From SIG603 sp964370635 (GTDB lineage Bacteria; Bacillota; Clostridia; Oscillospirales; Acutalibacteraceae), in assembly GCA_964370635.1 (NCBI GenBank), contig CAYJJU010000035.1:1-14004 (forward strand): a stretch of DNA of 14,004 bases, written 5' to 3'. The first letter of the stretch is position 1; each line of letters opens with the position of its first letter. The notes under the pieces were generated by a model. The model made no database searches, was not told the DNA's origin, and saw only the letters and a program-made list of their open reading frames with translations. Below are positions 6,848-13,951 of this stretch, piece by piece. The position numbers and the translations under genes are program-made.

Positions 6848-6898
6848 AACTTCCTTAGGGACTAGACTCAAAGAAAGAGAAAAGTCCTTAAGGAAGTT
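6848..6898. terminator. Bidirectional rho-independent terminator
   Basis: AACTTCCTTAGGGACT (6848-6863) and AGTCCTTAAGGAAGTT (6883-6898) form a 16-bp stem with one G-T position and a 19-nt loop. The plus-strand side is followed by TTTTATTT and the minus-strand side by a run of eight T after TTA. It lies between convergent fbp and the permease gene (stop at 6920-6922) and serves both. Confidence 0.92.
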
Positions 6899-6919
6899 TT
6901 ATTTGCGTTTATTTTGTTT

Positions 6920-9661
6920 TTACTCAACGCTTTTTAATGATTCAATCATGTCTATTTTGCGAAGCCTTGAAAGCATTAGTCTGTTAATGATTACAGAAAA
7001 TGCAAAAGTTAAAATCACCGAGTATGCTATGCTTGAAAATGAAACAGAGCGAATAAACATTATAAAGTCCATCTCGACTTGGGTGATAATGAAATTGTGA
7101 GCCCAAATTCCAAGAAAAACACCAAGTATTGCGCCAAAAATTGTTAATATCATATTTTCTTTAAATATATAATCCTTAGTTTCACTATGCCTAAAGCCCA
7201 AGACTTTTAAAGTTGCAATTTCTCGTTTTCTCTCGCTAATATTTATGCTTGTTAAATTGCTAAGAACCACAAAGGCGAGTGCCGCCGCTGAAATTATTAT
7301 GACGGCAACTACAATATTCATGCTGGTAGAAATATTTTCAAAGCTTGATACTATGCTCTCGTTCAATGTTATTCCACTTACATTGTCAAGCTTTAGTATC
7401 TCATCTCTTGTGACTTGTGAGCCCATATCGCCGTCTATTATAAGGGCATTGTTTTCAATAGGTTCGCCAAACAAGGTTTCATAATAGCTTTGGCTCATAA
7501 ATATTTCGTGATTTATATATTTTTCATATATTCCACCAATAATTGCGGTCTGTTCATCTCCGTTAGCGCTTTTAATATTTATCTCATCGCCGATGGAGGT
7601 ACCGAGTAGCTCTGCCAGTTTATAGCTAATTAGTAAGGAGTCATCGGATAAAGTTATGACCTCATTAGTGTCTGTGCTTCGTACACTATTCATGGATTTT
7701 AAGGTCTCATCCTTGTCATAAACCTGAGCATAGGCCACTAGCTCCTCGTCTAAAAGGGTGATTTCTGAGGCGTAAGTCGCGATTGGTAGTACATTCAAGC
7801 TTTCATCTAAAGCCTTAATTTCACCTGCGATTTCCTGTGTGTTTTCATTGTTATCAGATGTCGAAACAAGGGCCGAATATAGTGTTAATTCCTTATACTG
7901 AATATCTGCAATTCCAGCTATAGAGCCCTGCATTCCAAATCCACTTACAAGTAGACAGGTGCAACCGGCAATCCCGAAGACAGACATGAAAAATCTTTGT
8001 TTGTAGCGAATAAGGTTTCTCGCCGTTACCTTATTTGTAAAAGAAAAGCGATTCCAAACAAAGGGAATTTTCTCTAAAAATACTTTTTTGCCTGAAATTG
8101 GGGCTTTTGGCCGTAGCAAGACACTCGTTACTTGTGCGGTTTCTGCTATAATGGAACTAAAAGTGGTAAGTCCCATTAGTATAAGGAATATCACAACGGC
8201 CACTATCATGTTAAAAAAGGGGGTTTCGTAGTTTAGTTGTGGAAGATTATACATAATGCTCCACGTGCCATACACGATAGGAGGGAAAATCATAATTCCA
8301 AGTATAGCGCCGAGCACACCGCCTATTAAAGTTGCGCTGAGTGCATATATTAAATATTTTGAAGCACATTTAAATTTGCTATAACCCAGTGCGCGGAAAA
8401 TTCCGATTTGGCCTCTTTGTTCGTCGACCATGCGCTTCATTGTGGTTAAACAGACCAGTGCGGCAACGAGAAAAAAGAAAATGGGGAAGATAAGGCCTAT
8501 TACCTGCATTTGATTTACCGTATCTTTGTATGTTGCCATTGAATAGTGCATTTCTCTTGTTAGCAGTGTCCATTCTCCGTCTTCAAGCTTGTCAATTTCC
8601 GCTTTGGCGCTATCAAGCTCTAGTAGAATATCATCAAACTCTTTTTGTCCATTAAAAGCTTGTGTGCTAAGCTCCAATTGTGCTTCTTCTAGAGCTTTTT
8701 CGTTTATGTCAAGCTCTGCTTCGATTTCTGCAGCGATATTTGGGTCCGGTGGCAGCTGTTGCCTTGCAATTTCAATTTCCTTAAGCCCTAAGTCGATTTC
8801 GTCTTGCGCCTCCTTAATTTGGGAGTTAAAGTCATCTAAATTTTTGTTGTATTCTTGCAGTCCGCTATTATATTCTGAAAGTGCATCAGATTTTACATTT
8901 TCTGCTCGAACCAACTGTGCCGTCTTGATTACATTCTCTAAAGACGATTGTTTTGTGTCTATTAAGATTGAGTAATCCTCGCCAAAAAAATCAAGCGAGT
9001 TAGCCTCTTTGCTTGAAATATAAGCCACCGTGTAGAAGTCTGGTACGAAGGCTTCTTCGGGGATATATAAAAAAGAATTAATAGTTAAACTGTCAAGGGC
9101 TCCGCTTCCTTTTTCAAGACTCATATAATTTGGGGTGTTAACTAGGCCCACTACAGTATATTCCGTGTGCTCAAAAATCTCATCAAGCTCTGACTGAGCC
9201 CTTTCAATTGTGATAATATCACCGATTTCGGGGGTTAAATATAAATTGTTAGGGGCTTCTGCTAAAATTTCATTAGCGGCAGTGGGGTATCTGCCGTCGA
9301 CAAGTTGGACTTCGTTTATAATATTATCCTCATTAAAGGATTCTATTCGGAAAATATAGTCGGTTTCACCAAAACTTGCTTGAACATCATAAAAATGCCC
9401 ACCCTCAATAGTTAAATCCGTATCAATTTCCTTAAGGGAATTAATGTCATCGTCATCAAATCCGTAATTTGAAAAAAGCTGAAAATCAAACAAATTATTA
9501 TCGTCCAAATAGCTATCCACACTTTGCCCCATGGCAGAAGAAATAGAGAGCATTCCGGCAAAAAATGAAACACCCATAAAGACTATAATGATTAATAAAG
9601 CGTATTTTCCGAGCGAGTTTTTTATAGTGCGAGAAGTATCAAGGAGTAATTTGTTTTTCAT
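6920..9661 (-). CDS. ABC transporter permease, FtsX/MacB-like, with coiled-coil extracytoplasmic domain
   Basis: This 913-residue membrane protein is the transport subunit paired with the ATPase just upstream. One helix near the N-terminus (about 20-40) leads into a long extracytoplasmic region (about 45-385). The end of that region, about 262-360, is rich in E, D, K, Q and leucine heptads and looks like a coiled-coil hairpin. Helices at about 386-408, 437-460 and 484-505 form the first FtsX domain. A second N-terminal-type helix (557-577), a smaller external domain and helices at about 781-803, 838-858 and 875-895 form the second. Each FtsX unit carries the expected cytoplasmic motif: EQRGQIGIFRALGYS (414-428) and ERKREIATLKVLGFR (810-824). 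The ATG directly abuts the TAA of the ATPase gene, with AGAGGAGGT inside its 3' end. Such proteins export peptides, lipids or drugs, or act mechanically; substrate is unknown. Confidence 0.9.
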   Translation of the reverse strand: MKNKLLLDTSRTIKNSLGKYALLIIIVFMGVSFFAGMLSISSAMGQSVDSYLDDNNLFDFQLFSNYGFDDDDINSLKEIDTDLTIEGGHFYDVQASFGETDYIFRIESFNEDNIINEVQLVDGRYPTAANEILAEAPNNLYLTPEIGDIITIERAQSELDEIFEHTEYTVVGLVNTPNYMSLEKGSGALDSLTINSFLYIPEEAFVPDFYTVAYISSKEANSLDFFGEDYSILIDTKQSSLENVIKTAQLVRAENVKSDALSEYNSGLQEYNKNLDDFNSQIKEAQDEIDLGLKEIEIARQQLPPDPNIAAEIEAELDINEKALEEAQLELSTQAFNGQKEFDDILLELDSAKAEIDKLEDGEWTLLTREMHYSMATYKDTVNQMQVIGLIFPIFFFLVAALVCLTTMKRMVDEQRGQIGIFRALGYSKFKCASKYLIYALSATLIGGVLGAILGIMIFPPIVYGTWSIMYNLPQLNYETPFFNMIVAVVIFLILMGLTTFSSIIAETAQVTSVLLRPKAPISGKKVFLEKIPFVWNRFSFTNKVTARNLIRYKQRFFMSVFGIAGCTCLLVSGFGMQGSIAGIADIQYKELTLYSALVSTSDNNENTQEIAGEIKALDESLNVLPIATYASEITLLDEELVAYAQVYDKDETLKSMNSVRSTDTNEVITLSDDSLLISYKLAELLGTSIGDEINIKSANGDEQTAIIGGIYEKYINHEIFMSQSYYETLFGEPIENNALIIDGDMGSQVTRDEILKLDNVSGITLNESIVSSFENISTSMNIVVAVIIISAAALAFVVLSNLTSINISERKREIATLKVLGFRHSETKDYIFKENMILTIFGAILGVFLGIWAHNFIITQVEMDFIMFIRSVSFSSIAYSVILTFAFSVIINRLMLSRLRKIDMIESLKSVE

Positions 9662-10363
9662 TTACCACTCGACCTCCTCTATAGGTGTTGGGGAATTATT
9701 TAAAGTAATAGAGGAAATCTTGCCGTTTTTAACCTTTATAACCTTGTCGCCGATAGGGCAAAGAGCAAGATTGTGGGTGATAAGCACTACTGTCATGTCG
9801 TACTCTTTGCAAGTACTTTGAAGCAGTTTTAGTATTTGTTTTGAGGTTTCGTAGTCGAGTGCGCCGGTTGGCTCGTCACATAATAGCAACTTAGGGTTTT
9901 TTGCAAGCGCCCTGGCAATGGCAACTCTTTGTTGCTCACCGCCCGAAAGTTGCGCCGGAAAGTTGTTTGAGCGCTCTTTTAGACCCACCAAATTTATTAT
10001 TTCGTCGGCATCAAATGGTTTTTTTGATATCTGTGTCGCAAGCTCAACATTTTCTATTGCTGTTAAGTTTTGAACTAAATTATAAAACTGAAAAACAAAG
10101 CCTATATCAAATCGTCTGTAATCGGTCAAATCTTTCTCGCCTACAGCGCTGATTTTTTTATTATCTACCACTATATCGCCGGAAGTAGCATAGTCCATTC
10201 CTCCTAAAATATTGAGTATTGTGCTTTTTCCTGCACCCGAAGCGCCTGCGATGATGACAAATTCCCCTTTGTTTATCTCAAAATTTACTCCATCAAGCGC
10301 CTTGATGTCGACTTCGCCTACACGATAGGTTTTCTTAACCTCTGAAAAATTTATATAACTCAT
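9662..10363 (-). CDS. ABC transporter ATP-binding protein (MacB/LolD-type)
   Basis: This 233-residue cytoplasmic ATPase powers the FtsX-type permease encoded immediately downstream. All motifs are intact: Walker A GASGAGKST (40-48), Q-loop FVFQFYNLV (Q92), signature LSGGEQQR (139-146), Walker B LLLCDEPTGALD (159-170) and the switch histidine in LITHN (H197). The FQFYNLV, GEQQRVAIARA and DEPTGALD wording is typical of the MacB/LolD/FtsE branch, which pairs with FtsX-domain permeases. GGAGGA lies five bases before the ATG. The stop codon is contiguous with the permease ATG, giving TAAATG, so the two are translationally coupled. It follows the oxidoreductase gene by 19 bp in the TetR-led operon. 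Confidence 0.96.
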   Translation of the reverse strand: MSYINFSEVKKTYRVGEVDIKALDGVNFEINKGEFVIIAGASGAGKSTILNILGGMDYATSGDIVVDNKKISAVGEKDLTDYRRFDIGFVFQFYNLVQNLTAIENVELATQISKKPFDADEIINLVGLKERSNNFPAQLSGGEQQRVAIARALAKNPKLLLCDEPTGALDYETSKQILKLLQSTCKEYDMTVVLITHNLALCPIGDKVIKVKNGKISSITLNNSPTPIEEVEW

Positions 10364-10382
10364 TTAATCCTCCATATTTAAA

Positions 10383-11000
10383 TCAATAGCAAAGACATAT
10401 TGACTTGTTTTTTAATTCTAATTTGCCTATTGCATTAACAAGAAAATAAGCGACATCTTCTCGGCTAATGTTTTTACCACCCTTTGGAACACAAGTGTCG
10501 GAAGTTCTAAAGTTTTTGGTCATTTCTCCATTTACTAAAGACAAAGGCCTTAATATTAAGTAATCAAGCCCGCTGTTAATTATTGTGTTAGCGGCAATTT
10601 TATGGTCGGCAATGGCGTTTTTAAAGAATAAATTTACAAATAATTTTGCAATAATCCCTGGCATTTCATCGTGAATTCCTGCAGAGCTTATATGAAACAT
10701 TTCATTAACGCCTGCCTTTTTTATTGCAGGAACAATAAACTTAATCATGTCAGATAAGAGGGTGGACTTGTTGTTTGCATCACCACCAAGACAAGATATT
10801 GCAAGCTCTGCATTGCTTGATACCTCGGTAATCGAGTCTTCGTCAAACAAGTTGGCGGTTTTGACCGTAAGATTTTCGTGTGAAATTTTAATTTTGCTTG
10901 CATCTCTCACAACGGCAGTGACTTCATGCCCTGCGTTTAAAGCTAAATCTAAAACTAGACGGCCTGTTTTTCCGCTTGCTCCAAATAATACTATTTTCAT
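10383..11000 (-). CDS. NAD(P)-binding oxidoreductase (NmrA/atypical SDR)
   Basis: This 205-residue protein has a Rossmann fold of the atypical short-chain dehydrogenase type. The dinucleotide motif GASGKTG (7-13) opens it, followed by GHEVTAVVRDASKI (24-37), where the arginine suggests preference for NADP. LAISCLGG (67-73) and FHISSAGIHDEMPG (102-115) match the NmrA/biliverdin reductase-like branch, and DYLILRPLSLVNGE (146-159) the conserved C-terminal half. A canonical YxxxK catalytic pair is not evident (MFHISSAG and ADHKIAAN occur instead), so it may be a redox sensor or reductase of unknown substrate. It lies 16 bp after the TetR gene, whose TAG overlaps the GGAG ribosome binding site region, and 19 bp before the ATPase gene. 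Such genes often ride with TetR regulators in stress-response units. Confidence 0.83.
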   Translation of the reverse strand: MKIVLFGASGKTGRLVLDLALNAGHEVTAVVRDASKIKISHENLTVKTANLFDEDSITEVSSNAELAISCLGGDANNKSTLLSDMIKFIVPAIKKAGVNEMFHISSAGIHDEMPGIIAKLFVNLFFKNAIADHKIAANTIINSGLDYLILRPLSLVNGEMTKNFRTSDTCVPKGGKNISREDVAYFLVNAIGKLELKNKSICLCY

Positions 11001-11016
11001 AATAATACTCCATCTC

Positions 11017-11613
11017 CTAATCGATATTTTCTAACATTATAAACGTGTTTTTCATATACGTATGCATTATTTTTCTAAACGCTTCTTTATCAATATTGCT
11101 ATTATATTTCAACCCTACTCCTTCTCTAATTCCTGCAAAAATTGATTTTGCTATCATTTTTGAAAGAATTTGAAGCGTTTCATCGTCTTTTGTCGCCTCA
11201 CTCTTTATCATAAACACAATAGAGGTAATAAGCTGGGTAAGACTTTTTTGATAATTTAGGTTTATTTGTTCGTCATCGACAATAATATTCATTTCAGTGG
11301 GATATGCACTTTGTAGCTCCACAATATTGTCAACCCAATTGGCTAAAAATTTACTGATTGCCTCACCGTTTAAAAGGCTTTCCTCGTTTAATGAATTAAA
11401 ATCATAGTCGTTTAGTTTTGTAAGCAAAGGGGAGAGGACTGCCTCTACTAAATCTTGCTTGTTTTTAAAATATCTATAAATATTTCCAACGGGAGTTCCT
11501 GCATTTTTAGAAATTTCTCGCATAGAGGCATTTGCGATGCCATTTTTAAAAAACTCGTTTTTTGCCGACATTACTATCTTTTTTCGCTGTTCTTCTTTTA
11601 AAACTTGTGCCAT
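11017..11613 (-). CDS. TetR/AcrR family transcriptional regulator
   Basis: This 198-residue protein has an N-terminal TetR helix-turn-helix. SAKNEFFKNGIANASMREIS (16-35) followed by KNAGTPVGNIYRYFKNKQDL (36-55) matches the family core, including the YRYFKNKxxL that closes the recognition helix. The C-terminal two thirds is helical and variable, as expected for the ligand-binding and dimerisation domain; no ligand can be named. AAAGGTG lies a few bases before the ATG. It is the first gene of the operon that continues with the oxidoreductase, ATPase and permease, so it most likely represses its own operon until an inducer, perhaps the transported compound, binds. That last step is inference from gene order. 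Confidence 0.92.
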   Translation of the reverse strand: MAQVLKEEQRKKIVMSAKNEFFKNGIANASMREISKNAGTPVGNIYRYFKNKQDLVEAVLSPLLTKLNDYDFNSLNEESLLNGEAISKFLANWVDNIVELQSAYPTEMNIIVDDEQINLNYQKSLTQLITSIVFMIKSEATKDDETLQILSKMIAKSIFAGIREGVGLKYNSNIDKEAFRKIMHTYMKNTFIMLENID

Positions 11614-11652
11614 ATTATCACCTTTCTAATAATGAACTGATGTTCTCTATTA

Positions 11653-11689
11653 AGAATACAACAATATAGTGAATCTGTCAAGTTACTTG
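11653..11689 (-). promoter_or_regulatory. Promoter of tetR-ABC operon with palindromic operator candidate
   Basis: On the minus strand a perfect -35 TTGACA (11676-11681) is 17 bp from a -10 TATTCT (11653-11658, four of six). The palindrome CAAGT-T-ACTTG (11679-11689) overlaps the upstream end of the -35, and is a candidate site for the TetR protein encoded just downstream. TetR sites are usually longer, so this may be only the core of one. The promoter is well supported; the operator is inferred from position and symmetry. Confidence 0.65.
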
Positions 11690-11709
11690 TTTAAGCTGAA
11701 AAGCAAGAA

Positions 11710-11753
11710 AAAACTTACAACATAAGGACTTTTCACCTTTTGTTGTAAGTTTT
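11710..11753 (-). terminator. Rho-independent terminator of RmlD-like gene
   Basis: AAAACTTACAACA (11710-11722) and TGTTGTAAGTTTT (11741-11753) are a perfect 13-bp inverted repeat, extended after one T-T mismatch by AAGG/CCTT. On the minus strand the stem begins 10 bases after the RmlD-like stop codon and is followed by a T-rich run. It separates that gene from the TetR operon promoter, which lies directly beyond. Confidence 0.92.
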
Positions 11754-11763
11754 CTGTTTAATT

Positions 11764-12594
11764 TTATTTATTCAATGCCTCATACAAGCCTTGCTTTGCC
11801 GTATTTAGAATAATACCTTGCGCTCTTATTTTTTTGGTATTAATTAAAATATTTTCATTATCGCCTTCAAAAGGCTCAATCATGCCGGTGGGGAGTTTTA
11901 ATAACTTTGCGGCAAGTCGAATTAACTCAAGTGTCGATAATTCATTTTCGCTACCATAGTTATATATGCCTCCATCTAGTTCAAAACACTTTGGCAAATT
12001 TTTTATTACATCATCAATAAATGTTATGCTGCGCATTTGATTTATGTTTACCCTCAAAGTCTCGCCTTTTTTTGCTTTAGCAAGTAATAGCTCCGGCAAA
12101 CCTTTTTTTGGCATAGCTAAGGATTTGGGGTTATCATACATCCACGTTAAACGCAAACTCACGGCACTTGGCAAAACATCTGCAATTAATTTTTCGGCCG
12201 CGACTTTTTGTTTTGCATATAAATTTTGTGGGTTAAGCGCAACATTTTCTTTGAGTGCTACACGCTGGGTATTTCCGCTATATACTTGGTCAGAGCTAAG
12301 GTTTATAAGTTTTGCACCTATCTCCTTACAGCCTTTTGCTATATATAATGGCGCTAATCTGTTTACAGAGTCTGAAAGAATTTTTTCTTTTTCCGCCATG
12401 GATAAATCGGCAATTGCCGCCGAATGCAAGACATATTGTGGCTTTATAGCCTTGATATAATCCACAAGTTCTTGCTCGTTTGTGATATTTACTGTTTTTC
12501 GTGTAGGTGCTATGACTTTGTAGTTTTGCTTAAAATATTGCACCGCCCTAGCCCCTAAAAAGCCACTTGCACCTGTTATTAAAATTGTTTGCAT
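11764..12594 (-). CDS. RmlD-like NAD(P)-dependent sugar-nucleotide reductase/SDR
   Basis: This 276-residue protein is of the extended short-chain dehydrogenase type, closest in appearance to dTDP-4-dehydrorhamnose reductase (RmlD substrate-binding family). The nucleotide-binding motif ITGASGFLGARA (6-17) is followed by NITNEQELVDYIKAIKPQYV (36-55) and LHSAAIADLSMAEK (56-69), all in RmlD-like spacing. INLSSDQVYSG (97-107) and NLYAKQKVAAEKL (124-136) give the serine and the Y126/K130 catalytic pair. ITFIDDV (190-196) is the usual late motif. There are no other deoxysugar genes nearby, so an actual role in rhamnose synthesis is doubtful; such orphan members are common. AGAGG lies six bases before the ATG. 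A terminator follows directly, and a weak promoter is visible upstream. Confidence 0.82.
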   Translation of the reverse strand: MQTILITGASGFLGARAVQYFKQNYKVIAPTRKTVNITNEQELVDYIKAIKPQYVLHSAAIADLSMAEKEKILSDSVNRLAPLYIAKGCKEIGAKLINLSSDQVYSGNTQRVALKENVALNPQNLYAKQKVAAEKLIADVLPSAVSLRLTWMYDNPKSLAMPKKGLPELLLAKAKKGETLRVNINQMRSITFIDDVIKNLPKCFELDGGIYNYGSENELSTLELIRLAAKLLKLPTGMIEPFEGDNENILINTKKIRAQGIILNTAKQGLYEALNK

Positions 12595-12623
12595 AAAAAC
12601 CTCTGTATCGTAATCTAGTTATT

Positions 12624-12652
12624 AATATATCAATCAGTTATATGTTTGCGAA
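12624..12652 (-). promoter_or_regulatory. Possible weak promoter of RmlD-like gene
   Basis: On the minus strand TTCGCA (12647-12652) and TATATT (12624-12629) are 17 bp apart in the 59-bp gap between the DUF3137-like and RmlD-like genes. The -10 matches five of six bases and the -35 four of six. No terminator is seen in the gap, so read-through from the upstream gene is also possible. Confidence 0.3.
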
Positions 12653-12653
12653 G

Positions 12654-13526
12654 TTAATACGTTAATATCGAAGCCAAATCTATTATCTCAGCAATCATTT
12701 GAATTGTTAGATTTATCGCATTAAATTTCTTTTCAAGTGTATCCGGTAGGTAAAATGAAAATCCAAATTTATCATCATAATACCTAGACTTTGTAATATG
12801 AATTTTATCTCCTTCAAAATACATAGTAAAACCAAAATAGTCATTTGAACGGATATGGATTAACTCTCTCATCAAATCTGGTGTTAAATAACTTTTATAT
12901 GTGTCTTTTGTTATAACATTAAATTTTTTATTAAACTCATATTCTAAATCGGATTCACTATGATGATTATCTTTAAACTTTTGAAACATACCTTTAACCA
13001 AGCCGGTCTTCGGAACCTTTGGCGCGAAAGTCACTGGTTTTTCTACCGAAAATTTATTTTGAAGAGTTATTAATACACCTGTAAACGCAACTTGAGAGCT
13101 GGATGAGCCTGTCTGCGAGTTTTCAACGCCGGAAGTTCGTATAAGGATTTGTCCCGCCTCAAATGGTATACCTTTTCTGCAAGCTGTGATTAAATTCGGG
13201 TTATCTATACGGCCTGTGCATCTATAATACTTTGAAATAACACCCGTGCCACTTATCTCAACACCTCGGTCTTGGTAGTAGTTTACAGACTGAAATTGCT
13301 GCTCTAACAAAACTGGAAGAACCTCGCTTTTAAACTTAGCATTCAACGCGTTTTCTTCGTCTTTGTTTTCAAAAAGATGAACGGGAACTATTTTTTTCCA
13401 AAATTTACGCTTGTTTTTTTCAATTTCATCATGCATTACTTGAAGTTCTAGCATTGCGCCTTTAATACACTCGGGAATATCTTTAGCGCCCCAATTTTTA
13501 TCTTCCACATAATTATCTTTCTTCAT
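12654..13526 (-). CDS. DUF3137-like protein of unknown function
   Basis: The function of this 290-residue protein is not known. The order of segments resembles the DUF3137 family: a basic N-terminal helix region (about 25-80), a short-strand region ISGTGVISKYY (91-101), then VAFTGVLITLQNKFS (146-160). EFNKKFNVITKDTYKSYLTP (197-216) with LMRELIHIR follows, and then YFGFTMYFEGDKIHITKSRY. The FTGVLI element, followed later by F-V-x-T-x-D and YLTPxLMxEL, is what I rely on. Many DUF3137 members begin with one or two membrane helices; this one has no convincing transmembrane segment or signal peptide, so it should be cytosolic. The C-terminus (INLTIQMIAEIIDLASIL) is amphipathic or mildly hydrophobic. 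AGGAG before the ATG supports the start. It is preceded by about 480 bp without a protein gene. The family call is from memory of the pattern. Confidence 0.6.
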   Translation of the reverse strand: MKKDNYVEDKNWGAKDIPECIKGAMLELQVMHDEIEKNKRKFWKKIVPVHLFENKDEENALNAKFKSEVLPVLLEQQFQSVNYYQDRGVEISGTGVISKYYRCTGRIDNPNLITACRKGIPFEAGQILIRTSGVENSQTGSSSSQVAFTGVLITLQNKFSVEKPVTFAPKVPKTGLVKGMFQKFKDNHHSESDLEYEFNKKFNVITKDTYKSYLTPDLMRELIHIRSNDYFGFTMYFEGDKIHITKSRYYDDKFGFSFYLPDTLEKKFNAINLTIQMIAEIIDLASILTY

Positions 13527-13573
13527 AATAAACTCCTACTCATTATATTTTAATGCGTTTATATAAGTTTAAC

Positions 13574-13599
13574 ATACATTGAAAGTAATGTAAATGTAT
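13574..13599. repeat. Inverted repeat upstream of DUF3137-like gene
   Basis: ATACATT (13574-13580) and AATGTAT (13593-13599) form a 7-bp inverted repeat. Nested within it is ACATT/AATGT (13576-13580, 13587-13591). It lies 50-75 bp before the DUF3137-like start codon, where a transcription factor could act. Several AT-rich -10-like sequences occur between it and the gene (for example ATTATA at 13542-13547 on the plus strand), but none has a convincing -35, so I do not assign a promoter. Confidence 0.4.
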
Positions 13600-13654
13600 T
13601 TTGTGCATGATTATCGGTAAGTCGCTTGAAGCCAAGTGAAATAGACGCGCGAAT

Positions 13655-13670
13655 ACTTGATTAGTAATCA
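13655..13670. repeat. 16-bp direct repeat, copy A
   Basis: ACTTGATTAGTAATCA here recurs as ACTTGATTAGTAGTCA at 13859-13874, with one difference and 204 bp apart. Copy A contains a perfect palindrome TGATTA-G-TAATCA (13658-13670). It lies in the long upstream region of the DUF3137-like gene, while copy B lies in the 5' part of the candidate small RNA, on the same strand. Confidence 0.7.
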
Positions 13671-13762
13671 GTTGAAATTTGGCATTAAAATATTTTGATT
13701 TCTTTGCTTTTTGAAAAAACGTCACCGTGAGCAGATATATAGGTTTGTTAGCAAAAGAAAAA

Positions 13763-13794
13763 AGTGTCTAAGCCGAAAATATGGCTTAAACACT
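13763..13794 (-). terminator. Rho-independent terminator of candidate small RNA
   Basis: AGTGTCTAAGCC (13763-13774) and GGCTTAAACACT (13783-13794) form a 12-bp stem with one A-C mismatch and an 8-nt loop. On the minus strand the stem is followed by TTTTTTCTTTT. On the plus strand no T-run follows and no gene lies upstream, so it works leftward. Confidence 0.85.
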
Positions 13795-13858
13795 GAGTTT
13801 TCTGGCATGACTGTCCAATATAGATGCAAACATCAATTCGAACTTGAGTTGAACTTGC

Positions 13859-13874
13859 ACTTGATTAGTAGTCA
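13859..13874. repeat. 16-bp direct repeat, copy B
   Basis: This is the second copy of the repeat described at 13655-13670. It covers parts of helices P1 and P2 of the candidate small RNA. The single base that differs from copy A removes the palindrome and creates pairing needed for P1. Confidence 0.7.
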
Positions 13875-13893
13875 TGTTTTACTTTCATTAACC

Positions 13894-13922
13894 ATTATAA
13901 CAATTCTTTGGAGAAGTGTCAA
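13894..13922 (-). promoter_or_regulatory. Perfect-consensus promoter of candidate small RNA
   Basis: On the minus strand TTGACA (13917-13922) and TATAAT (13894-13899) are exactly 17 bp apart, and TGT before the -10 makes it an extended -10 as well. It is the best match to the vegetative promoter consensus in the window, yet no protein gene begins downstream before a terminator. The predicted start is near 13888. Confidence 0.85.
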
Positions 13923-13951
13923 TTTGCATTTGCTTTACTAACTATTTACCT

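Larger units (their letters stand above)
13757..13888 (-). ncRNA. Candidate structured small RNA (about 130 nt)
   Basis: A perfect-consensus promoter predicts initiation near 13888 and a rho-independent terminator ends the transcript near 13757. Between them the RNA folds in a nested way. P1 pairs 13870-13876 with 13806-13812 (seven perfect pairs). P2 pairs 13855-13860 with 13824-13829 (six, one wobble). P3 pairs 13844-13849 with 13830-13836 (six pairs, one bulge) around a 7-nt loop. No tRNA, SRP, RNase P, tmRNA or 6S signature is recognised. A 29-codon open frame starts at 13875 (MTTNQVQVQ...) and ends inside the terminator stem, but it lacks a clear ribosome binding site and its AUG lies in P1. 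The element could be a free small RNA or a cis-acting leader that attenuates the DUF3137-like gene 230 bp further on. Confidence 0.6.

Noticed and set aside
6839..6898. Hairpin after fbp as a small RNA or riboswitch
   Set aside because: Its position between convergent genes, near-perfect stem and T-runs on both sides are fully explained by a bidirectional terminator.
8589..8975. 128-codon serine-rich open frame on the plus strand within the permease gene
   Set aside because: It is the antisense shadow of the coiled-coil region of the permease (Glu/Leu codons read backwards give Ser/Lys-type codons), with no ribosome binding site.
11764..12594. A rhamnose or polysaccharide biosynthesis cluster around the RmlD-like gene
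   Set aside because: No rmlA, rmlB, rmlC or glycosyltransferase gene is present in the window, so pathway membership cannot be claimed.
13543..13725. 60-codon open frame on the minus strand upstream of the DUF3137-like gene
   Set aside because: There is no ribosome binding site, its sequence resembles nothing I recognise, and it spans the inverted repeats; more likely an untranslated region.
13711..13941. 76-codon open frame on the plus strand
   Set aside because: It starts at TTG without a ribosome binding site, runs antisense through the terminator and the promoter of the candidate RNA, and shows no protein-like composition or motif.
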